Part shown: in pieces, positions 1-9,540 of the stretch | Numbering within the stretch: position 1 is the first letter of the stretch | Layout of the letters: every line of letters begins with the position of its first letter | Assembly (NCBI GenBank): GCA_002803225.1 | Contig: NXFV01000163.1 | Span: 1-64,000, forward strand | DNA: 64,000 bases | Origin: Gamarada debralockiae | Lineage: Eukaryota; Ascomycota; Leotiomycetes; Helotiales; Hyphodiscaceae | Reading direction: 5' to 3' | Position numbers and translations under genes: made by a program | Notes under the pieces: model-generated | Databases searched by the model: none | Seen by the model: only the letters and a program-made list of their open reading frames with translations | Told to the model about the DNA's origin: nothing

Positions 1-638
1 TTTTGTAGGGGACTGGGTATAGGTATTAACAAAAGACTAGTCTATAGACCGACCAAGCCACAAGCTAGGCTACTAGCAGGAAGGTCGATACCGGATTCTA
101 GAACAAGTAGGCAACTTATACAAGCTAGACTTACTAAAGACAAATATAGTCTACCTAATATTCTCTTTAGACCGTCTCTGTAAAGCTTTGGACAACCCGC
201 TACTTGGCTAAGTAAACGAACCCCCGCTGCCTGTCTAATACAATAGTAAAGACGAGTGGGAAGTCGAGGAGATTATAGCTATAAAGCGCGCCTATAATCG
301 GTTATACTATTACGTCAAATAGACTGGCTTTAATAACAACTTAGTCTAGTATAACCTTGACGGCCTAAAGAGCTCCTTATACAAGCTTAAGGACTTCTAT
401 GATTAATACCCTAATAAACCTAGTTCGCCACGGCACCTTATAGACTAGATACGCTACTACAATAAAGGTATAGACGTGGAAGACTGCTAGGACAATAACT
501 TGCTTGTCATTATAGACACTACAGACTGCCGGCGCAATATACTAATAGCGTAAGGCCTTGTTAGCTTGAGTTAGTAAAGGTAGTAACGGATAGTTACTTA
601 TTAAGACATAAGGGCATGTCTTTTCATTGCGGGGGGGG
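1..638 (+). mobile_element. Ty3/gypsy retrotransposon relic: integrase C-terminus with chromodomain
   Basis: Read from base 2, one frame gives a degraded protein. It contains pieces such as RYRILEQVG (usual just after the integrase core in fungal gypsy elements), then DEWEVEEI, a TGFNNN block and YNLDGLKSSLYKL, the layout of a chromodomain that targets integration to chromatin. The frame is broken by many TAG codons, several where tryptophan is expected (for example after YYYVK and before IRYYNKG), which fits G-to-A RIP mutation. The frame runs toward a G-rich tract at 630-638 that serves as polypurine tract, then the LTR. The 5' part of the element lies outside the window. It is clearly non-functional. 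Identification rests on motif recognition. Confidence 0.82.
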
Positions 639-886
639 TGATGTGAGGAACCCGACAGTAAGTCCTTACATAAGCCACGTGACTACACGTGCTGCGCGGG
701 GTTCGCTTGGGTCATATACTAGACCCTTGTTAGCTCGCGCTAGCAAGGCCCCTATATATAAGCTTTTGTATCTCGTAGAGTTGTTCTCCTTCTTTTCTTT
801 TCTCTCTAGCTTAGTATTCTCGTTATATCGACTAGTTAGCTAGAGAATTGAGGTTGATCCCCAGTACTTTAGTTAGCGTCGTGACA
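639..886 (+). repeat. 3' LTR of the Ty3/gypsy element
   Basis: The 248-bp unit starts TGATGTGAGG directly after the poly-G tract and ends GTGACA, so it has TG...CA ends. A TATA-like CCTATATATAAG lies near 750, followed by a pyrimidine-rich stretch. The last ~110 bp (TTAGTATTCTCGTTAT, then TAGAGAATTGAGGT) recur at 42.98-43.10 kb, which supports repeat status. At its right edge the sequence changes at once to a copia pol reading frame on the opposite strand, so the gypsy element appears inserted in a copia copy. Confidence 0.8.
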
Positions 887-1480
887 CCCCTAATACAAGT
901 CCTGTATACTGACAGACGTAGTGGCTTCGTAAGTGCGTCCGCAAGCATATAAGATATTGGACAATAATCGACTGTAATCTTATTGTACGCCAGCAGTTGT
1001 CGTACGTAGTGAAACTAGACGTCGATATGCTTGCTCCTAGCATGATTTTCAGGGTTATTAGCTAGGGCTATAGCCGACTAGTTATCACAGAGTAATGGCA
1101 CTGTGAATCCGTCTATCAGATATTTCGAATATCCAATATCTCGCAGCAGCCCACTGTACCAGACAGCTTGTTTACTGGTGTGGCACAAGGCTATATACTC
1201 TGCCTCAATAGTCGACGTCGATATAGACCGTTGTTTCCTAGAAGTCCAGGCTATAGAACCCCCGCAAAGCTTGAAGATGTATCTATAAGTCGATAATCGG
1301 TCCGTAGGGTCACCGGCATAGTCTGAATCCGAGTACCCCTTCAAGGCTTATAGTCGTTTAGTGTTTCCGTACCGAATTGCGTAGCTAGTTGTACCCCGCA
1401 AGTATCTTATGACCCGTAAGACACAGTTCCAATGGCGTATTGTGGGATCTGAGCAATACTAGCTCAGCCGGCAGACTGTA
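887..1480 (-). mobile_element. Ty1/copia relic: end of reverse transcriptase plus RNase H
   Basis: The minus strand carries the 3' end of a copia polyprotein. In order: CRLS-stop-YCSDPT, RYLRGTTSYAIRYG (end of reverse transcriptase), KGYSDSDYAGD and SRKQRSISTSTIEAEY (RNase H with its acidic residues), and the terminal LADALTKPL motif followed by YRTC. An 88-codon stretch (1078-1344) is still open; flanking parts need frame changes and contain stops. It is less mutated than the gypsy relic beside it. The coding end falls at the gypsy LTR boundary, so the copia 3' LTR is missing or displaced. Confidence 0.85.
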
Positions 1481-2380
1481 ACAGCTACTGGTAGCTAGAG
1501 GGCAACAGGAGGGATTACAGTATATCAGAGAAGTAGCAACAGGGAAAGGGAGACAATGGTGATTGTATTGAAAAGAGGTTCCTTAGTACTAGTGCGCTTG
1601 TATAATATGAACTCAAGCTTGCCTTCCCAAAGTAGGGTCAATAGGCCTTACTTATCATTCACTCCTGGCTCTTGCCTTCACATGCTAACTGCACTGCTGC
1701 TGACTCTGCAACTGACTGTACACTGACTACTGCTGACTAATCGCTGACTGTCCCTGACTGTGCAGATATGTTGAGCCTGGCTCAAGTAATAGTTGCTATG
1801 TGAAATCGCCTGTGAAATCGCCCGTGAAATCGCCTGTGTACCTTCAGGAGCTAGGCTCGTGTTACACCCTGCTATATTATCTATATAATCTTCGTTAAAT
1901 CTATCTTCTTCTATATATCGAATCCAAGATTCTAATCTGACGGGTAGGATCATATAAAGAACTCCTCTATTAATTCCTTTTTGGGCATTGAGGATACTGA
2001 AACAGTAACTTATATAGAGTAGTAGATAAAAGGTAATTAATAAAACAAATTTTATAGAGAGATTTAGGAAGTTGATTAAATAATAAGAATTTGAAGAAGA
2101 GAGGTATTTAGATTAAGATAAGTATAGAGTAATAAGGAATTTATAGAAGGAAAAGAAGTACTCTCCTTAGGGATATCTATATTGATCTAACTTATACTAT
2201 AGGCAAAGCACTAAGTATATTTTTAGAAAGTATCTACTTTAGGTTTCTTAGGAACTTGTTTGGGCTCCTTGAGCATTATTATTAAAACTTAACAAAAGTG
2301 ATATAAGAGAACAGAGGTCAGATTAAGTATGATTAATTAAAAAGCGAGAAGTTAAAACACGTGACGATATAGTAAATCTT
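1481..2380. other. AT-rich non-coding stretch with a 12-bp tandem repeat
   Basis: No convincing gene. From 1680 to 1770 CTGACT-like words recur, and at 1799-1834 the 12-mer TGTGAAATCGCC occurs three times in tandem (one mismatch in the third). From 1960 to 2340 the DNA is strongly AT-rich with stops in all frames. It may be the 5' portion or LTR of the copia element or another RIP-altered repeat, but I see no diagnostic motif. Confidence 0.5.
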
Positions 2381-2480
2381 GCTCAGGGTGCTCAGGGTAC
2401 TCAGGGTACTCGGGTGAGTTGCTCATGTTGCTCATGCAGCTCAGGTGAGTTGACTGAGCCGAGGGTGAGCCGAGGGTGAT
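2381..2480. repeat. GCTCAGGGT short tandem repeat block
   Basis: GCTCAGGGT-like 9-10 bp units repeat about four times at 2381-2418, followed by degenerate GCTCATG, GGTGAGTT and GAGCCGAGGGTG words to 2480. A related GTGAG-rich patch lies at 2725-2800 and another near 34.33-34.38 kb. Low-complexity expansion is the simplest reading. Confidence 0.6.
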
Positions 2481-3531
2481 TAGCGCCTGAGCAAGAGCAG
2501 CAAGCTTACTAACTGAATGCGGTGGAGAAGAAAGGGAAAATTAATTGATAATACCGCCAGACTCCAACAAAAGCGAAGAATAAAGGTCCTGAGACATGGT
2601 AAAAGAGTTCGTACACGGAAATTTGAACTGAGGGATGTTATGAGGAGCCGAACGTCTAAGTGACATAAGTGAGTTAATTCTGGATGCTGCAATAATGGGA
2701 AGACTAAGTCTGTACGGCTGGGGGATGGTGAGCAGAGGTGAGGCTGCGCGTGAAGGGTGAGGAGGGGTGAGCAGGGCGAGGTGAGGGTGAGAAAAGTGGC
2801 GAAGAGTCACATGTCGCAGGGCGAGCACGCAGAATGAGGTGAAGATTCAGGCAACGGGACTTCTACACATGATCCACTAATATTGCCAGATACAAAGTCA
2901 AAATTCTGGAGATGAGTATAAAAAGGGTCCCATACCACCCTCCTGTTGGCCAACGTCGGAATTGTCACCTGGATCCTGGAGGTCCGTGGGGAAAAAGAGG
3001 TCTGACCGTTTGAGCGAATTCGAAGAACACCCCGACACCTACCGTTCCATCTTTTGCTAGAAAATGTTATCGCATGAACGATAGTTTGTGCCAAACTTAA
3101 TGAGGAATCCGATCAAACGTTCTCTCAAGAAACCTCCCATCTCAATTCTGTTCGTTGCAAAATATACTTTCGCTCTCAGCCTCGTCGGCAGTTTGGAGAT
3201 CGCAATAACTTAGACTAGCAGCCACGGCGCTAACTTGATCGGTGGTGTGGATCTCAGGACCACGCAATTATTTTCTGCGCAACAACGCGCCCTTACGACG
3301 TCGACTTGCTTCGTGCTTTTGTATAGTATTCTTCTGGATCATTCTTTTCAATTCACTGGTCTGGGAATCAGCAACCTGGAGTCTGCCCGGTGGCAGATGA
3401 GCTGCATTCGCCGTATCAATGTACCGGCATCAGAATTACCCCTGAAAGCGTATCTAGAGAACTTAGCGACGGTCGAATAACAACACACGACGACGAGTTG
3501 ATCCTCAACCAAGGAGCAGGATCGCAGGGCA
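2481..3531. other. Intergenic DNA upstream of the ADF-H gene
   Basis: Short overlapping open frames occur on both strands, including ~95 codons on the minus strand at 2807-3094, but none shows family resemblance. The last ~300 bp probably hold the promoter and 5' leader of the ADF-H gene. Confidence 0.5.
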
Positions 3532-6500
3532 ATGTCGCTGAATGGTTTGGATGATGTGAAGGTCAAAGAGGCGTACGATACTGCGGCGGCAGAGCCAGGC
3601 GGATGGTGAGCTTCATTCCTGGCGCATAAACAGCTCTGATCTGTCTGGATACTGACACTCTCTGCGCAGGTTTCTCCTCAAATACGTCTCCCGAGACGAA
3701 GTCGAACTGCTGGGGCGGGGAAATGGAGGGATTGTGGAGATTCGAAATACAATTGCACAATTCGAGGAACCAGCTCCACTGTTTGGATTCTTGCGGTACA
3801 GACGGAGAAATGTGGTGATCAAATACGTTCCGGAGGAATGCTCGAGACTAGTACAAGGTGAATAGCTTCTGGTTATTACTACAGCAAGGTTTGAGCGAGT
3901 TCTACTAACATTGCAAAAGCTCGAGTAACAGTACATTTCAACGCTGTCACGGAACGATTTTCTCCACATGATACCGAATTCTGCATAACCTCATCGAAAG
4001 AGCTCCGAGATACAACGCTCTCTGCCGCATGTTCATTACATACCGCCTCTGGATCTACCTCATCTTCGACAAGTTCTCTGCGGAGGCGCAGGTTGATGGA
4101 AATAGCGGAGGACGCTGAGGAGGACAACCGAGCGAAAAGAGAGTCTACAGTCCCGGAGGAACGTCCTTCGACCGCAAAAGCACCCCCGATTACTGCAGCC
4201 TCTGTGCCACTACCTACTTCTCCGCCCACTTTTCCAACTGGTACAAGCTACCGCTCTGTGATATCAGATCTTGAGACATTTCCTCCCCCACCTAGAGAAC
4301 CAGACCCCGAAATCCGACCACGATCTCCTACAAAAACGCTCGATGAACGTCGAAAATCGTCCCAATCTACAAGACCTGACCTTTACAGCCTAACAACTTA
4401 TGGCTCGAGTGGGAAACCGAAGATAAAGCTGGGACCACGACCTTCGCTTGACGTGGGAAAGAGGCCGCATACTTCGAATGCAGCATCTCACTATCGTCCA
4501 GTCTCGACTCTTCCAGCAGGTCTAAAAATGTTCTCCCGAGGGTTGAAGAAGGAAAAAGACAGACCGAAATCACATTTACCTACCGATCCACCACCAAGCA
4601 TGACGATTTCACCACCACCTGTTCCCGATACGATGGCAGGTACTTTGCAAATACCCCCGGCGCGACCCCATACAAGTGGTGGAAGGCCAACTACAAGCTC
4701 TGGCGTTTCAATGAAATCTGCAGCCTCGCCCAAAACCGCGACATTCCCGAAAATGCCCACGATCACTCCCGAAAAGGCAAGATTGATGAAAGCGTTGGAG
4801 TTGCGAAAGAAACGGGAGATGGCGACACCTCCACCTACGACGGACTCTACCGCTCTGAATACAGATGAAGGACTCAAGAGCCCGACACCAGCGAATAACA
4901 GGTTATCTACGGAAGCTCCAAAAGATGGGCCTGATACTTTGTCGATTTTAAACGATATGGCAAAGGGCGATGATTCCGGTATTGCATTTGATGCTAGCTC
5001 GACTATGAAGACTGATGAGTCGGATGCGACGAGATCCGATTCATATCCAGTGTCTCCGGTTGGGCCTTCGGAACAAGCCGAGTCTACGAGAGCCTCTTCG
5101 ATATCGGAATCGACGGATGAGACTGTTCAGGAAGCACGGGCTTCAAAATCCACTCCAGGAGAAGCTGAAGTGAAGTTAGATGAAAGCGAATCTCCTGCGA
5201 CGCAACTTGAGGAGGTTCCTGCATCAATCCATAATGAGGATGTGACGGAGGAAGTGGAGAAGGTTCAAGAATTGCCTCAGTTACGACCCGTGGCATTCTT
5301 GCCGGTATCGAGTTCGGTGGCTGCCGAAGTGAAGCATGTGGAAGAAGTGGTTCCTGAACTCTCTGAAGATTCGACACCAACCGAGCTCTCTGCGAAGAAT
5401 TTGGAGACTCCAGCAATTGCTCAGGATGTTTCACAAGTGCCTTTGCAGACTTCAGTTCCCGAGGCCGTTCGCCCAGTATCCACAATTGAGGCTCCAAAGG
5501 AGAAAGCGGATGTCGCACCCACGTCAGAACCTGCAACTATCACTACGTTGCCTTTCAAGCCCGAAATCAAAGAGTGGAAAATTCCCAGGTCCAAATTCAG
5601 CTCTCAAAATCTCAAAACCACAGCAGAGGCTCCCGCCGTCCCTAAGGAGCCAATGCCACTTTCCTCAAGCGAGTCAGCTGCAAATTTTACTCCGAAATCG
5701 CCAGTTGGAAGCACATTCTCAGCTGATACCAAGAGATCACTCACTGAGGATGACCAACAGGAGAATGGACCGACGTCTTCCAAGAGGATGAAACGAAGAG
5801 CACTCGTTGAGCCCATCCGTACTGATATGGATGTGACTGACATTAGTACTGCTAATTCCGAAGCCAACTTCTCTTCGGATGACGAGCTTATGGAGGAGCT
5901 CCAGTCTGCAGTATTGCAAGAGGCGCAGCCGATCTCAGTATCGAAGTCTCCAATCAGTCCCGTTTTCCCCAGTCCCAAGAAGAAGATCGGCAACAAATTT
6001 TCACGAGCGTTTTCCAGTCCAATGCGAAAGGAGAGCACGGATCCTCAAAAACTTACACCTCCTGACTTGGGACGAAGCGAATCGTCGCGATCCGTATCGG
6101 CATCTGCCGCTTACTTGAATCGCATCAATCAGCAGCCCGCGAAGCCTCTGGCGAAGAAAGTCAATCTTGGATCCGGCATTTCGCAAAGGATCAAGGCACT
6201 CGAGAAGTTGTCTGCCAACGCCCCAGGGGCGGCCACGACTCCCGGCACGACGGCACCTTCAACTGGAGCATCACCAGCATTCTTTTCTGTTCGGAAGGGG
6301 AACGTTCGTGGTACTTCTAGGTCTCCGTCCATTGCGGAGAGGGCAAATTCTCTCACTCGGAATACACCTACGCCTTCCCCTTCAGCGTCTCGCGAATCGT
6401 CTCCTGAGACGTTTAAGTTGCGGGAGCGGTCCGGATCTGTACAGAGCAGACTTAATGCTTTCAACACCACTCCAGTTGTTTCTCAGCCTCAGCACCCACG

Positions 6501-7590
6501 GCCCGAGTCAATTTCGGTTACTGCAAGGATCATAAGAGACCCGAATCAGCCGTTCCCGAAGGCAGAGCTAGGTAAAGACCCTTCCGAGTACGCTCCTTTG
6601 GATCTCAAGCAATCTCCTTTGGTGATAGACCACCAAAAAGCCATCATCACCCCCCCTCAACCACCGAAGGAGACTATCCTAGAACGAAGGCTCTCGACTT
6701 CATCTCGAGCAACCACAAAATCTCGGAGATCATCAATTACGGCCGTAAAAGATCTCATCAAAGAGGGTCGAGCATCCTTTGCGGAACGCCGGCGCTCAAT
6801 AAATCTCGAGCCATCGGCCTCATCGCCATCAATAATGTCCCCTGGAAAATCGCCATCTCGTCCACCTTCTGTCCATCAATCACCCGCCCACCAACGGCCC
6901 ATGTCAATCAGCAGCCGACGCTCCACATCCAGTCGTGACGCAGCATTCTCTCCTCCACCTACAGCTGGATCTTCTTCATCCACCAACGATGAAAAAGACA
7001 AAAAGTCAAACCGTGCTTCTCGCATACTACGACGAATGTCCTCTTCCTTATCATCGAGTCGGAAGACCCTCACACACGCCATGTCGCCTACCGTGCAAGA
7101 AGAATTCGAACCACCTGTTGGACCGGACTCACGATCTCTCACCTCGTCCCACCCTTCTAATTATTCCATGACACCGATTATATCCAGTACTAATATTGGC
7201 GACGTTAATGTTCAATTTCCTGACACCCTGCTCTGGAAGCGCCGCTCCATGCTTCTCGATTCCCAAGGCACTCTCATTCTGTCCCCAGCTCTGAGTAATG
7301 GTAATAATGCGAAAGAGAAGACGAATGGAGGGGCAATGCGTAGATTCCATCTCAGCGAGTTCAGGACGCCTGGAATTCCAGATGTGGAAATGCAAGAGCT
7401 ACCAAATAGCGTCGTATTGGATTTCATCGACGGTAGCGGGTTGCAGATTGCGTGCGAGGATCGGGCCAGTCAGGTGCGGGTATTGAATGGTAAGCTTCTC
7501 TCCCCTATTGCAGTCTCTTGTCAACAATGTACTAACAGCAACGTAGTTCTCCAAGACGCACATCGCACCTGGGCAGCCTACGGCCAATAA
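3532..7590 (+). CDS. ADF-H (cofilin-fold) domain protein with disordered middle and PH-like C-terminus
   Basis: Four exons: 3532-3605, 3670-3857, 3920-7489, 7547-7590, giving 1291 residues. All three introns are short and GT-AG; the second and third have CTAAC-like branch points. The N-terminal ~150 residues read as an actin-depolymerising-factor homology domain: LLKYVSRDEVELL, VVIKYVPEECSRLVQARVTV, HFNAVTERFSPHD and a terminal SAACSLHTA. A long Ser/Pro/Thr-rich, probably disordered region with many SPxK/R sites follows. The last ~110 residues (NVQFPDTLLWKRR, FHLSEFRTPGIPD, LPNSVVLDFIDG) form a compact domain that looks PH-like. Related fungal proteins are annotated as cofilin/tropomyosin-type actin-binding proteins, so a role at the cortical actin cytoskeleton is likely. 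The last intron is a multiple of three without stops and could be missed by automated calls. Confidence 0.87.
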
Positions 7591-8182
7591 CACCTCGACG
7601 GGAATTTTCCCTTTCAATGTATATCCGACCTTCGACATTCGACCAACCCTTTCTCCATGTCCATATATTTCTTCTTCACACTCAGAGAAATTTCCTCTTT
7701 CACGGCAATTTTCATGTCACGCTGTTTACGAAGCATGGAGGTCCACGTCCTAGCATCACATCTCATTGGAAAAGCCCATCCCAGATACCAGATCCCTTTG
7801 ATCCTGCAATTTGTTTGTTTTGTGTATGTACCTATGGGTAGTTTGTTTAGCATCAGCACATATCGTCGCATTTGGCGGTGTTATGGTTGATAGGAATGGA
7901 ATGGAATGGAGTAGAGTGGATGCTTTTGAGATTCTGATATCTTTTGGGAGTGAAATGAATTTATGAGTGATTTGTTTCAAGTGAATAGTTTTAATACCTG
8001 CAAGTATTGCACGACCTGACACTGTCAATGGGAGATAAGGCAACGTTCTTCACAATGCGGCAGCGGAGTCAGTCACAGGGCAATAAGAGTTTGAAGCCAC
8101 TCAAAGCAGTAGGTAAACGGAGTCATTAATATTTTTTTGGTATCCATTTCCCCTTCGCAGCAAGCGCTCATCCCTTTCCAAA
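7591..8182. other. Convergent 3' region between the ADF-H and bZIP genes
   Basis: About 590 bp between two stop codons facing each other. It must hold both 3' UTRs and polyadenylation signals. The longer open frames here have no recognisable family. Confidence 0.6.
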
Positions 8183-9478
8183 CTACCAAATAACCGGGCC
8201 CGCTTTCGGCAAGTTCTGCGATCCCGTGAAGCGACACATTGAAAATATACTCGAGTCCGGGATCAGTTCATCTTGGTCTACAATCCTGAGTTCTCCGCTT
8301 TGTTCGACTCTAACTTTCCGGTAGCTCATATTTACATCTGCTGTTACATCGATGCTAGAATCTGCCGGCGACAGAACCTTCTCGGCGGCTTGTACGAGGT
8401 CGAGGTCGAAGTCGGACGCAGTAGAAGTCTTCCTTGACAATGATAAACTTGGAAGTTCGTCGTCTTCTATGAAAGTCGTCATGTTGATATCCATATCAAT
8501 TGTGTCCGAGCTACTGTTTTCCTGCGTCCGTGGGTTGTTGCTGTTGCCAGGGTTAGGCGGACAATTCTCTGTAAGTGAAGTTTGAGTCTGAGTCCCGGGG
8601 GCAGTTTCAGAAACAGCCCCGTTGGTCATCTCATGATTGCCTTCAGCCCTGACAGTTTCGGGGTCGTCCTGTGCCGAGAGCGTGCTTCCTCTACGACTCG
8701 ATCTCTGATCTTCCCTAGTCGAGTTCCAAGTCTCACTCTCAACATCAAGCTGCAAACCACTCTCGTCCGTCTTATGTCCTTCAATCCACCCATCCACCTC
8801 CTTATTCCCACACGCTCTATGCTCCCTCACCAACTTCCTCAATTCCTCCAACTCCTCCTTCAACCCACTCCGGTTCTCCTTCAAAACCTTATTCTGCTCC
8901 TCCAAATCAACACACTGCTCCTGAATCCGATCCCACTTCTGTCGATTCTTCGCCCTGCATTTCCCAGCTGCGATGCGATTTTTCTCAAGGAAGACCCGTC
9001 GCTTTTCTTCCTTTATGGCAGGAGGCAAAGGTGCCTTCTTCTTCCTAGATCGTCGCTTCTTCACGCCATTTGTGTTCTGGGTTTCTGATGTTGGTTGGTT
9101 TATGGCGGATATAATGCTAGAAGCGCTGATTTCGTTTTCCCAGGTGGTTTGGTGAATTGGAAGGAACTGAGGCTCGCTGAGGATAGGTGCATTTCCATTG
9201 AGGACAGCAGGTGGAGGGAGTACTAGGCTAGGGTCTATGTGATCCGTTTGGAATCCTCCTGGGTTGGAAAATGGTATAGCCTGATCGAAATTGAGAAGAT
9301 CGCATGTAAAGAGACTCTCTTGGCTGCTGGAGGGGTCTCTGTAGACCAGAGAGTGGTTGAGGATTGTGTCGATGTCCAAGTCAGTGTAACTTTGGAGAGT
9401 TTTGTCGTCGAACATGGAGGTGTTGAGGACAGTGTCGAGGTGGGTATCCACGTCGAGGGTGCAGGTTTGGGTCGACAT
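8183..9478 (-). CDS. bZIP transcription factor, ATF/CREB-like
   Basis: Single-exon gene of 431 residues. The basic region reads EKRRVFLEKNRIAAGKCRAKNR (NxxAAxxCR signature) at about residue 155-180, preceded by KKRRSRKKK and followed by a leucine-zipper heptad region (LEEQNKVLKEN, LKEELEELRKLV) to about residue 220, ending REHRAC. The basic region resembles fungal Atf1/Atf21-type factors acting in stress or development; the exact orthologue is uncertain. The rest is acidic and Ser/Thr-rich, as in an activation region. The frame is open 27 codons further upstream, but a TATA-like element at 9528-9537 lies inside that extension, so the ATG at 9478 is preferred. Confidence 0.87.
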   Translation of the reverse strand: MSTQTCTLDVDTHLDTVLNTSMFDDKTLQSYTDLDIDTILNHSLVYRDPSSSQESLFTCDLLNFDQAIPFSNPGGFQTDHIDPSLVLPPPAVLNGNAPILSEPQFLPIHQTTWENEISASSIISAINQPTSETQNTNGVKKRRSRKKKAPLPPAIKEEKRRVFLEKNRIAAGKCRAKNRQKWDRIQEQCVDLEEQNKVLKENRSGLKEELEELRKLVREHRACGNKEVDGWIEGHKTDESGLQLDVESETWNSTREDQRSSRRGSTLSAQDDPETVRAEGNHEMTNGAVSETAPGTQTQTSLTENCPPNPGNSNNPRTQENSSSDTIDMDINMTTFIEDDELPSLSLSRKTSTASDFDLDLVQAAEKVLSPADSSIDVTADVNMSYRKVRVEQSGELRIVDQDELIPDSSIFSMCRFTGSQNLPKAGPVIW

Positions 9479-9527
9479 GGTAACTGTGGCTTGGAGGTCT
9501 GAACGATGTTGACTAGTTTCTGAGTTA

Positions 9528-9537
9528 GATATATATC
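9528..9537 (-). promoter_or_regulatory. Possible TATA box of the bZIP gene
   Basis: The minus strand reads GGATATATATC about 50 bp before the chosen start codon. Distance and sequence suit a core promoter, though fungal TATA elements are loosely defined, so this is weak evidence. Confidence 0.35.
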
Positions 9538-9540
9538 CAA

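Noticed and set aside
1700..1840. CRISPR-like spaced repeat
   Set aside because: Direct 12-mers touch without spacers; this is a simple tandem repeat in a fungal genome.
3235..3480. 81-codon frame ahead of the ADF-H gene
   Set aside because: Lies in the probable promoter or leader, opens on an alternative start and has no homology signal.
5084..6470. Long minus-strand open frames (150 and 144 codons) inside the ADF-H gene
   Set aside because: They are antisense shadows of a Ser/Pro-rich coding region; their sequence has no family resemblance.
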